From an uncultured Clostridia bacterium (lineage in GTDB: Bacteria; Bacillota; Clostridia; UBA1381; UMGS1253), in contig CAKSHB010000066.1 in NCBI GenBank assembly GCA_934456295.1, positions 1 to 7,007 of the forward strand: a stretch of 7,007 nucleotides of DNA. Direction: 5' to 3'. Positions 1 through 5,455 of the stretch are shown here, piece after piece. A program made the position numbers and the translations under genes. Below the pieces are notes generated by a model. The model was given only the letters and a program-made list of their open reading frames with translations. It had not been told where the DNA came from and ran no database searches. The first letter of the stretch is position 1. Each line of letters begins with the position of its first letter.

Positions 1-64
1 GCGCTGAGGGAGATTGATTTTATTATTATTTGTGCCGGTGCGCAGCGGCGGAATGGAGATTTTT
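1..64 (+). other. Unassigned upstream end
   Basis: All three + frames run in from outside the window. The first is open to a TAA at 82-84 (overlapping plsC), the second stops at 5-7 and the third at 15-17. None of the tails is recognisable. In related genomes cmk (cytidylate kinase) often precedes plsC, but nothing here proves that. Confidence 0.3.
55..58 (+). promoter_or_regulatory. Ribosome binding site deciding the plsC start
   Basis: GGAG sits 6 bases before ATG 65. It overlaps the alternative ATG at 53-55, which itself has only a weak GGCGG sequence in front. This favours initiation at 65. Confidence 0.65.
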
Positions 65-670
65 ATGTTTTATACGGTAATTAAAGCGCTTGCCGCGGCT
101 GTGTTCGGCATATTTATGCCGCACAGGGTTATCGGCAGGGAAAATATACCGCAGGAGGGCGGATTTATACTTGCGCTTAACCACAGAAGCAACTTTGATG
201 TAATTATGGGAGGTCTGTCATGTCCGCGACAGCTTCATTATATGGCAAAAAAAGAGCTTTTTTCAAATAAGCTTTTGGGGTGGTTTCTAAAAAAACTTAA
301 CGCTTTTCCGCTTGACCGTTCGGGAAATGACCTGAAAGCGATAAAGACGGCTCTGGCTCTTTTGAAATCGGGCGAAGCGCTCGGCATATTTCCCGAAGGT
401 ACGCGCGTAAAAAACGGTGAAGATGTGGGCGCAAAGGCAGGCGTGAGCATGCTTGCTCTGCGCGCAAAGGTTCCTGTTGTGCCGGGCGTTATTGTGGGCG
501 ATTATAAAATTTTCAGACGTGTTTATGTTGTTTTCGGCAAGCCGATTACGCTTGAAGAATATTACGGCAGCAAGCTCAGCAATGAGCAGCTTTTGGAAAT
601 AAGCGGCTCAATTTTGGACGAAATAAAAAAAATGAGCGCGGATATGAAAAAAAGTCTTGCAAAAAGATAG
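65..670 (+). CDS. plsC: 1-acyl-sn-glycerol-3-phosphate acyltransferase (PlsC family)
   Basis: This enzyme transfers an acyl chain to the sn-2 position of lysophosphatidic acid to give phosphatidic acid, the precursor of membrane phospholipids, at the inner face of the cytoplasmic membrane. The 201-residue protein has a hydrophobic N-terminal stretch (about residues 5-18), the catalytic H-X4-D motif (His40 to Asp45, NHRSNFD), a PLDR segment at 82-85, the glycerol-phosphate-binding FPEGTR motif at 109-114 and the late VPVVP block at 136-140. These appear in the order and spacing of the family, and the length is normal for the short Gram-positive form. I chose ATG 65 because GGAG lies 6 bases upstream and the N-terminus MFYTVIK... 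then resembles other clostridial members. ATG 53 and TTG 14 in the same frame are less well placed. It lies 46 bases upstream of ispH-rpsA with no terminator between, so the two are probably co-transcribed. The acyl-donor type (acyl-ACP or acyl-phosphate) cannot be read from the sequence. Confidence 0.93.
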   Translation: MFYTVIKALAAAVFGIFMPHRVIGRENIPQEGGFILALNHRSNFDVIMGGLSCPRQLHYMAKKELFSNKLLGWFLKKLNAFPLDRSGNDLKAIKTALALLKSGEALGIFPEGTRVKNGEDVGAKAGVSMLALRAKVPVVPGVIVGDYKIFRRVYVVFGKPITLEEYYGSKLSNEQLLEISGSILDEIKKMSADMKKSLAKR

Positions 671-701
671 ATTTTGATATAAAATATACTTTGTGAATGT
701 C

Positions 702-707
702 AAGAGG
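702..707 (+). promoter_or_regulatory. Ribosome binding site deciding the ispH-rpsA start
   Basis: AAGAGG lies 9 bases before GTG 717. The longer in-frame start, GTG 693, has only AT-rich sequence upstream with no Shine-Dalgarno match. The shorter protein begins MNNRVIVAKSAGFCFGV, which fits the usual IspH N-terminus. Confidence 0.7.
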
Positions 708-716
708 TTGAAAAAA

Positions 717-2741
717 GTGAATAACAGAGTTATTGTTGCAAAAAGCGCAGGCTTTTGCTTCGGAGTAAAAAAGGCAGTAAGCCGCGTGTATGAGCTGCTT
801 GGCGAGGGCGAAACAATCGCCGTTCTGGGAGAGCTTATACATAACCGTTCCGTGACAGAGGATTTGGACAGGCAGGGAGCTGTGACGCTGACGGAGGTTT
901 CGCAGTGTCCGAAAGGGGCAACGCTTGTTATCAGGACGCACGGTGTCGGAAAAGAGATAACCGAAAAAGCGTCGGAAACGGCGATGAAGGTTGTCGATTT
1001 AACGTGTCCGTATGTGAAAGCGATACACAATATTGTACAGGAGCAGAGCGGCAAGGGCAAAAGCGTTGTTATAGCGGGGGACAAAAATCACCCCGAGGTG
1101 CTCGGTATAAAAGGCTGGACGAGCGGTGAGTGTTATATTGTAAATACGCCAGAGGAGGCTTCGGCGCTCAGACTCGGCAATGCATGCCTTGTGGCGCAGA
1201 CGACGATAAACCGTGAGAACTTTAATGCAATTGCTGGTGTACTTAAAGAAAATTGTGAAAATATCGAGATATTTGACACAATATGCGCATCGACCAAGAA
1301 AAGACAGACAGAGGCGGACGAGCTTTCGAGAAAATGCGACATAATGTTTGTTGTCGGCGGAAAGAGCAGTTCAAATACAAAAAAGCTTTATGAAATTTGC
1401 AAAAATAACTGTGCGCAGACATACTTTATAGAAAATTTTGGGGAAATTCCTCAGGATATAAATTACAAAAATAAAAAAATAGGTATTACCGCCGGAGCAT
1501 CTACTCCGCAAGGTATTATCGAGGAGGTAGCAGACACAATGGAAGAAAACAAAATCAATGCCGACGTAAGCTTTGAGGAGGCAATGGAGCAAACGCTGAA
1601 AACTTTAAATACAGGAGATATAGTAGAGGGTACTGTCGTTGAAGTAAGACCTACGGAAGTTATTGTAGACCTTGGCTTTAAGTCGGACGGAATTATCCCC
1701 GCATCCGAGCTTACGGACGACCCCGATGTAAAGCCTGCCGATATTGTAAAGCCCGGTGATGTGATTGAAGTTTTCGTTGTAGGCGTAAATGACGGCGAAG
1801 GAAAAACACTTCTTTCAAAGAAGAAAATTGATGCAATTGCAGGATATAAAAAGCTTGAGGAAGCACTGGAGTCGGGCACTGTGCTCAGCGGTAAGGTTAT
1901 TTCCGTTGTAAACGGCGGACTTATCGTATCGGTTGAAGGCAGCCGCGTATTTGTTCCCGCAAGACAGGCTTCGGACAGATATACAGAGGATTTGTCGGTA
2001 TTTATGAACCAGGTTGTAAACCTCAGAATTACCGAGATTAACTCACGTCGTAAGAGAATTACAGGCTCGATACGTTCGGTGCTTGTTGAGCAGAAGGAAG
2101 CTCTGGCAGCTAAGTTCTGGGAAGAGGCTGAGGTCGGCAAAAAGTACACAGGTGTTGTAAAATCAATTATGCCTTTCGGCGTATTTGTTGATATCGGCGG
2201 CGTTGACGGTCTTGTTCACATCAGCGAGCTCAGCTGGAACAGAATAAAAAATCCGTCGGAGGTAGTTTCGCTCGGAGATACGATTGAGGTTTATATCAAG
2301 GACATAAACGAAGAAACAAAGAAGATTTCTCTCGGCTTTAAAAAGGCTGAGGACAATCCGTGGGTAATTGCACAGAATAAGTTTAATGTGGGCGATGTTG
2401 TTTCATGTAAGGTTGTACGCTTTATGCCTTTCGGTGCATTTGTTGAGCTTATCCCCGGGGTTGACGGTCTTATCCATATTTCGCAGATTGCTCTCAAGAG
2501 AGTTGAGAAGGTTGAGGATGAGCTTAAAATCGGTCAGGTTGTTGAGGCTAAAATTACAGAGCTTAACTGGGATAATAAGAGAATAAGCCTTAGCATCAAA
2601 GAGCTTTTGAAGCCTGCTGAGCCTGAAGTGAAAGAGGAGAGCGCAAAGGAAGAGGCTGCTCCGGCAGAGGAATTTGTTCCTGTTGACATTGATAAATTCG
2701 TAAGTGAAGAAAAGACAGAGGAAGCATCTTCCGAGGAGTAA
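717..2741 (+). CDS. ispH: Fused HMBPP reductase (IspH) and ribosomal protein S1-like protein
   Basis: A single 674-residue frame joins two proteins. Residues 1 to about 278 are IspH (LytB), which reduces 4-hydroxy-3-methylbut-2-enyl diphosphate to IPP and DMAPP in the last step of the MEP pathway. The three [4Fe-4S] ligands are present (Cys14 in GFCFGV, Cys97 in LTCPYV, Cys190 in CAST), as are substrate-site residues His42, His75, His125, Glu127, Thr163, Ser218-Ser219-Asn220 and Ser262. Four S1 RNA-binding domains follow at about 299-371, 387-456, 474-545 and 557-630. The third and fourth are the most canonical (PFGVFVDIGGVDGLVHISEL and a close match). The protein ends in an acidic tail rich in Glu, Ala and Pro (about 633-674). 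Fusions of this kind are known in Clostridia, and separate ispH and rpsA genes are the rule elsewhere. All key IspH residues are intact, so both halves are probably active. The frame is open throughout with no sign of a frameshift. Start GTG 717 follows AAGAGG. Codon use shifts at the junction: ATA supplies about half of Ile codons in the IspH part and about one in six after it, by hand count. Confidence 0.95.
   Translation: MNNRVIVAKSAGFCFGVKKAVSRVYELLGEGETIAVLGELIHNRSVTEDLDRQGAVTLTEVSQCPKGATLVIRTHGVGKEITEKASETAMKVVDLTCPYVKAIHNIVQEQSGKGKSVVIAGDKNHPEVLGIKGWTSGECYIVNTPEEASALRLGNACLVAQTTINRENFNAIAGVLKENCENIEIFDTICASTKKRQTEADELSRKCDIMFVVGGKSSSNTKKLYEICKNNCAQTYFIENFGEIPQDINYKNKKIGITAGASTPQGIIEEVADTMEENKINADVSFEEAMEQTLKTLNTGDIVEGTVVEVRPTEVIVDLGFKSDGIIPASELTDDPDVKPADIVKPGDVIEVFVVGVNDGEGKTLLSKKKIDAIAGYKKLEEALESGTVLSGKVISVVNGGLIVSVEGSRVFVPARQASDRYTEDLSVFMNQVVNLRITEINSRRKRITGSIRSVLVEQKEALAAKFWEEAEVGKKYTGVVKSIMPFGVFVDIGGVDGLVHISELSWNRIKNPSEVVSLGDTIEVYIKDINEETKKISLGFKKAEDNPWVIAQNKFNVGDVVSCKVVRFMPFGAFVELIPGVDGLIHISQIALKRVEKVEDELKIGQVVEAKITELNWDNKRISLSIKELLKPAEPEVKEESAKEEAAPAEEFVPVDIDKFVSEEKTEEASSEE
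1521..1541 (+). promoter_or_regulatory. Possible internal ribosome binding site and start at the IspH/S1 junction
   Basis: GAGGAGG (1521-1527) precedes an in-frame ATG at 1539-1541 (Met275) by 11 bases. This falls at the end of the IspH domain and about 24 residues before the first S1 domain. Initiation here would give a free 400-residue S1 protein. The GAGGAGG also encodes Glu-Glu-Val, residues usual in the IspH C-terminal helix, so it may be chance, and the 11-base spacing is longer than ideal. Confidence 0.25.
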
Positions 2742-2817
2742 TTTTGCAAAACCGTTGCTGTTTGTGCGGCGGAGTTTTGAAAAATTGCAGTTTTGTGAAA
2801 ACAGTTTTATAAAAAGT

Positions 2818-2851
2818 AAAAGTACGGTTCATGTTTGAGCCGTACTTTTTT
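2818..2851. terminator. Bidirectional intrinsic terminator between ispH-rpsA and tmcAL
   Basis: A 14-bp stem (2818-2831 with 2836-2849, one G-T wobble) closes a TGTT loop and runs into TTTTTT on the + strand, 77 bases past the ispH-rpsA stop. Read on the minus strand, the same stem ends in TTTTACTTTTT and lies about 22 bases past the tmcAL stop. It suits two convergent genes. Confidence 0.9.
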
Positions 2852-2872
2852 GCTGCGCAAATTATTTTATTT

Positions 2873-4072
2873 TTAGTCAATAACTATCGGCGAAGTTGTG
2901 AAATCAACGGCGCCGCCGCGAATATCTGCTGTGTCATATGCGGCAGTATATAAGTCACTTGCCGTTATGTCGAGCATAAACAGCTCATCGCGGTCTTTTT
3001 TTGCATAGTCCGCAGTTTTTGTAATAACGGGCAGAGAGCAGTTTTTGTTAATAGCGCAGAGAAGCTGTTTGCCGACACTGTTCATGCCTAACACACGCAC
3101 ATATGAGGGCTTTTTATCATAGCCCATGGCGCGTATGCCGATATATGAAGCATAAATGAGCCGCCGTATGCGTGCACGCGTGTACTGGCGTACACAGCAC
3201 ATTTCCGTAAGCTCATCAATTGTGCGTGCCTTTTTTGCCATGGAGATAATTCTGTTTTCAAACCCTTGCGGCATATCCAAAATCCCCGACAGCGAAGATA
3301 TATCGCATCTGCGAAGGTATGATATAATGCTTTTATCGAAATTTTTATCAAAAACGGGAAATTTGCCGCATTTTTTTGCCGCATCATACACCGAAAGCAC
3401 ATTCCCGGGTACGGCGGACGATATAGCGCCGTTGTGTGAAATAACGGTCCGCACTGCGCCGGCAGATGCGTATTCGCCGCAGATATTGCTGTCATGATAT
3501 TGTGCGCCGCAGCGTTTTATTCCGATGGGGACAATGCTGCTGTTTATGCTCATCAGTGCGCGCAGATACTCGATTGCAAGCATGTTGTTGGGCGTTTGCA
3601 TGAGAGCCGGAGAAATGTTGTATAATGCACTCAGCGCTGCCTGGCGTGCGGCGGGATAACCTGTTAGATTATTTGCATATTTTGCCGTTTCGGCGTCAAT
3701 CAAATCGCTTTCGTGCGCAAGCTTTTCTGCAGCGAAGGTGAGCTCATCTATAGAGTCGGCCTCTGTGCCGAAACTTAAAAAGTCGGCAATCCCGAGTGCG
3801 TCGGCTGTCTTTACTGCACCGTATGCAAAAAGGGGCGCAACGGAAGCGGCATAGTATACGGGAAGTTCTATGACGAGGTCGGCGCCGCCGAGAAGCGCCG
3901 CTTTTGCACGTGTGTATTTGTCGGCAATCGCGCAGCCGCCGCGCTGGACGAAATTTCCGCTCATTACAGCAATTATGCCCTGTGCTCCCGTAAGGCGCTT
4001 TGTCTGTTCGATATGGTATTTGTGTCCGTTATGAAACGGATTGTATTCACATATTATGACAGCTGTTTTCAT
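2873..4072 (-). CDS. tmcAL: tRNA(Met) cytidine acetate ligase (TmcAL, YlbM family)
   Basis: TmcAL activates acetate with ATP and transfers it to the wobble cytidine (C34) of elongator tRNA-Met to form N4-acetylcytidine, as shown for the Bacillus subtilis enzyme. It is the acetate-dependent counterpart of the acetyl-CoA enzyme TmcA. The 399-residue protein shows the nucleotidyltransferase HIGH-type motif in CEYNPFHNGH (His14-Gly16-His17), MSGNFVQRG at 37-45, ADLVIELP at 64-71, SFGTE at 100-104, PNN at 161-163 and Lys186-Arg187. The C-terminal tRNA-binding part includes QGFENRI (269-275), YTRARIRR (297-304) and VRVLGMN (325-331). Length is normal. One small oddity is ASAGAVR at 202-208, where relatives usually have ASAT-x-IR. 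ATG 4072 is chosen because GGAG lies 7 bases upstream. The longer frame from 4132 would begin inside the -35 box. The gene has its own strong promoter and diverges from pta. Confidence 0.93.
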   Translation of the reverse strand: MKTAVIICEYNPFHNGHKYHIEQTKRLTGAQGIIAVMSGNFVQRGGCAIADKYTRAKAALLGGADLVIELPVYYAASVAPLFAYGAVKTADALGIADFLSFGTEADSIDELTFAAEKLAHESDLIDAETAKYANNLTGYPAARQAALSALYNISPALMQTPNNMLAIEYLRALMSINSSIVPIGIKRCGAQYHDSNICGEYASAGAVRTVISHNGAISSAVPGNVLSVYDAAKKCGKFPVFDKNFDKSIISYLRRCDISSLSGILDMPQGFENRIISMAKKARTIDELTEMCCVRQYTRARIRRLIYASYIGIRAMGYDKKPSYVRVLGMNSVGKQLLCAINKNCSLPVITKTADYAKKDRDELFMLDITASDLYTAAYDTADIRGGAVDFTTSPIVID

Positions 4073-4079
4073 TGATATT

Positions 4080-4083
4080 CTCC
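4080..4083 (-). promoter_or_regulatory. Ribosome binding site of tmcAL
   Basis: GGAG on the minus strand, 7 bases before ATG 4072. It fixes this start over the in-frame upstream codon at 4132. Confidence 0.8.
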
Positions 4084-4103
4084 GTAATAAATAAATTGAT
4101 TTG

Positions 4104-4132
4104 ATTATATAGCAGTTTTTTGTGCGTGTCAA
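4104..4132 (-). promoter_or_regulatory. Perfect-consensus sigma-A promoter of tmcAL
   Basis: On the minus strand, TTGACA (4132-4127) and TATAAT (4109-4104) are separated by exactly 17 bases. All 12 consensus positions match and the spacing is ideal. Transcription should begin near 4097, giving a leader of about 25 bases with the GGAG site. Confidence 0.88.
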
Positions 4133-4183
4133 TTAAAAAATAATGGAATTGGGCACTTTTTGGCAAAAAATGTTCGATAGACC

Positions 4184-4197
4184 TTGCATACATGCAA
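4184..4197. promoter_or_regulatory. 14-bp palindrome over the pta -35 box
   Basis: TTGCAT-AC-ATGCAA has perfect 6-bp arms around 2 bases. The left arm is exactly the proposed -35 box. This is where a dimeric regulator could act as a repressor or replace a poor -35 contact. I cannot assign it to a known regulator. Confidence 0.45.
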
Positions 4198-4212
4198 AAA
4201 ATGTTATATAAT
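4184..4212 (+). promoter_or_regulatory. Likely sigma-A promoter of pta
   Basis: A perfect -10 box TATAAT (4207-4212) stands 17 bases after TTGCAT (4184-4189), which keeps the TTG of the -35 consensus but matches only half of it. Transcription would start near 4219 and leave a leader of about 72 bases. The weak -35 box is itself half of a palindrome, which suggests the promoter may be regulated by an activator or repressor. Confidence 0.65.
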
Positions 4213-4218
4213 GAAAAA

Positions 4219-4236
4219 GGTGTTTTTTTAAACGCC
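4219..4236 (+). other. Hairpin at the predicted 5' end of the pta mRNA
   Basis: GGTGTTT (4219-4225) pairs with AAACGCC (4230-4236), with one G-T wobble, around a TTTT loop. It begins within a base or so of the expected transcription start. Such a 5' stem could protect the mRNA from decay. It has no downstream T-run and does not look like a terminator. Confidence 0.3.
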
Positions 4237-4257
4237 GATTTATCGTGCAAAAAATTT

Positions 4258-4274
4258 TATACTTATTAAGTATA
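4258..4274 (+). repeat. Inverted repeat just before the pta ribosome binding site
   Basis: TATACTT-ATT-AAGTATA has perfect 7-bp arms and ends 3 bases before the GGAGG at 4278-4282. It could be an operator in DNA or a weak RNA hairpin next to the ribosome site. All but two of its base pairs are A-T, so the RNA stem would be weak. Confidence 0.35.
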
Positions 4275-4290
4275 TACGGAGGCGTGAAAA

Positions 4291-5298
4291 ATGAGTGAGT
4301 TTATTGAAAGAATTAAAGAAAGGGCACGTGCTGATAAAAAGAAGATTGTTTTTCCCGAATCTATGGACAGAAGAACATTTGAGGCTGTTGAAACAATCCT
4401 TAAAGAGGACATAGCCGACGTTGTTGTTATCGGTACTCCCGAGGAGGTTGAGGAAAACAGCAAAGGTCTTGATATTTCCGGCGCGACGATAATCAACCCC
4501 TTCACTTATGAAAAAACAGAGGAATATCTGAATTTGTTTGTAGAACTCAGAAAGGCAAAGGGACTCACATATGAGGAGGCAAAGAAAACCGCTCTCGGCG
4601 ATTATATGTATTATGCATGCCTCATGGTAAAAGCGGGTGACGCTGACGGCGTTGTATCGGGCGCATGCCATTCGACGGCAAACACACTCAGACCGAGCCT
4701 TCAGATTATAAAGACAACTCCCGGCGTAAAGCTTGTGTCGGCATTCTTTTTGATGGCTGTGCCGGATTGCGAGTACGGCGCTGACGGAACATTTATTTTT
4801 GCAGACAGCGGACTTGAGCAAAATCCTGACTCCGAAAAGCTTGCAGCAATTGCGGCGTGCTCGGCAGAGTCGTTTGAGCTGCTCGTTGAAAAAGAGGCAA
4901 TTGTTGCAATGCTTTCACACTCCACAAAGGGCAGTGCAAAGCATGCAGATGTTGATAAGGTTGTTGAGGCAACGGCAATATGCAAGGCTACAAACCCCGA
5001 TTTGAAGGTAGACGGAGAGCTTCAGCTTGATGCGGCGATTGTTCCGTCGGTCGGCAGCTCAAAGGCACCCGGCAGCCCTGTTGCAGGCAAGGCAAACGTA
5101 TTGGTATTCCCTGACCTTGACGCAGGAAATATCGGTTATAAGCTTGTTCAAAGACTTGCGAAGGCTGAGGCATACGGTCCTGTGACACAGGGTATAGCAA
5201 AGCCTGTAAACGATTTGTCGCGCGGATGCAGCGCTGATGATATTGTCGGCGTATGCGCAATTACATGTGTACAGGCACAGGCTGTATCGAAAAAGTGA
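4291..5298 (+). CDS. pta: Phosphate acetyltransferase (short single-domain type)
   Basis: Pta exchanges acetyl-CoA and phosphate for acetyl phosphate and CoA in the cytoplasm. With AckA it forms the acetate pathway that makes ATP by substrate-level phosphorylation. The 335-residue protein is the usual length for the single PTA/PTB-domain enzyme and lacks the long N-terminal regulatory region of the enterobacterial form. Recognisable blocks are KIVFPES (18-24), DGVVSGACHSTANTLRP (119-135), the PGVKLVSAFFLM segment (144-155), AMLSHSTKGSAK (206-217), DGELQLDAAIVP (241-252), KAPGSPVAGKANVLVFPDL (258-276), GNIGYKLVQRLA (279-290) and KPVNDLSRGCS (304-314). Ser310, Arg311 and Asp317 line up with catalytic Ser309, Arg310 and Asp316 of the Methanosarcina thermophila enzyme. 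ATG 4291 follows GGAGG by 8 bases. No terminator separates it from ackA, so the two probably share a transcript. Phosphotransbutyrylase is the main alternative, but the match to acetate-type Pta is close. Confidence 0.96.
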   Translation: MSEFIERIKERARADKKKIVFPESMDRRTFEAVETILKEDIADVVVIGTPEEVEENSKGLDISGATIINPFTYEKTEEYLNLFVELRKAKGLTYEEAKKTALGDYMYYACLMVKAGDADGVVSGACHSTANTLRPSLQIIKTTPGVKLVSAFFLMAVPDCEYGADGTFIFADSGLEQNPDSEKLAAIAACSAESFELLVEKEAIVAMLSHSTKGSAKHADVDKVVEATAICKATNPDLKVDGELQLDAAIVPSVGSSKAPGSPVAGKANVLVFPDLDAGNIGYKLVQRLAKAEAYGPVTQGIAKPVNDLSRGCSADDIVGVCAITCVQAQAVSKK

Positions 5299-5335
5299 TT
5301 TTTGCCGGATTACAGGTCGGGCGGATAAACATTTG

Positions 5336-5363
5336 AAAGTATTTTTTGAATAAAGTATTTTTT
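5336..5363 (+). repeat. Tandem 12-base direct repeat in the pta-ackA gap
   Basis: AAAGTATTTTTT occurs at 5336-5347 and again at 5352-5363, a 16-base period. A TTGAAA (5333-5338) followed after 17 bases by TATTTT (5356-5361) could be a weak ackA promoter laid over the repeat, but the -10 match is only four of six. Low sequence complexity makes both readings uncertain. Confidence 0.4.
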
Positions 5364-5379
5364 AATTATGAAAACACTT

Positions 5380-5393
5380 TTTCACATGTGAAA
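5380..5393. promoter_or_regulatory. Perfect 14-bp palindrome upstream of ackA
   Basis: TTTCACATGTGAAA is its own reverse complement and lies 62 bases before the ackA ATG. As DNA it looks like a dimeric operator. As RNA it cannot form a normal hairpin because there is no loop without breaking central pairs. It is not a CRP/FNR site (the half-sites face the other way), nor a Rex or CcpA consensus. No regulator is assigned. Confidence 0.4.
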
Positions 5394-5440
5394 TTTAATC
5401 AAAAATTCAATACCGTAAAAAATGCGCCGTGTGCGCTTTG

Positions 5441-5446
5441 AAAGGA
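5441..5446 (+). promoter_or_regulatory. Ribosome binding site deciding the ackA start
   Basis: AAAGGA lies 9 bases before ATG 5456. An in-frame start 27 bases further upstream, at 5429, would add nine residues absent from typical AckA and would place this site inside the coding region. Confidence 0.75.
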
Positions 5447-5455
5447 AGAAAAAAG

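Larger units (their letters stand above)
4163..4258 (+). repeat. Three helically phased GCAAAAAATGTT repeats upstream of pta
   Basis: GCAAAAAATGTT occurs at 4163-4174 and identically at 4194-4205, and an 11-of-12 match (GCAAAAAATTTT) lies at 4247-4258. Start-to-start distances are 31 and 53 bases, close to three and five helical turns, so all three A-tracts face the same side. The middle copy lies in the spacer of the pta promoter. They could be regulator sites or produce intrinsic bending. The background is AT-rich, so chance is not excluded. Confidence 0.45.

Noticed and set aside
1..84. Open + frame ending at 82-84 as the tail of an upstream gene
   Set aside because: The 27 visible residues resemble no family I know and the frame overlaps the plsC start, so I could not support it as coding.
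657..683. TTGCAA and TATAAA as an ispH promoter
   Set aside because: The spacer is only 15 bases and both boxes are partial matches in AT-rich DNA. Read-through from plsC explains expression better.
608..1084. Minus-strand open frame of 158 residues opposite ispH
   Set aside because: It lies antisense to strongly supported coding sequence and has a low-complexity Ser/Thr/Phe-rich translation typical of a shadow frame, with no recognisable domain.
1463..2149. Minus-strand open frame of 228 residues opposite the S1 domains
   Set aside because: It mirrors the coding strand codons, is very rich in Ser, Thr and Ile without domains, and the opposite frame is certain.
4073..4132. Twenty extra residues at the N-terminus of TmcAL
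   Set aside because: The extension would be encoded by the -10/-35 promoter region, has no ribosome site and is absent from the family, which begins just before the CEYNPFHNGH motif.
4240..4821. Minus-strand open frame of 193 residues opposite the start of pta
   Set aside because: It is antisense to pta and runs into its promoter region, with no protein family resemblance.
5380..5393. Palindrome before ackA as a CRP/FNR, Rex or CcpA site
   Set aside because: The half-sites are in the opposite order to TGTGA-N6-TCACA, lack the TTGTTAA arms of Rex and lack the central CG of cre sites.
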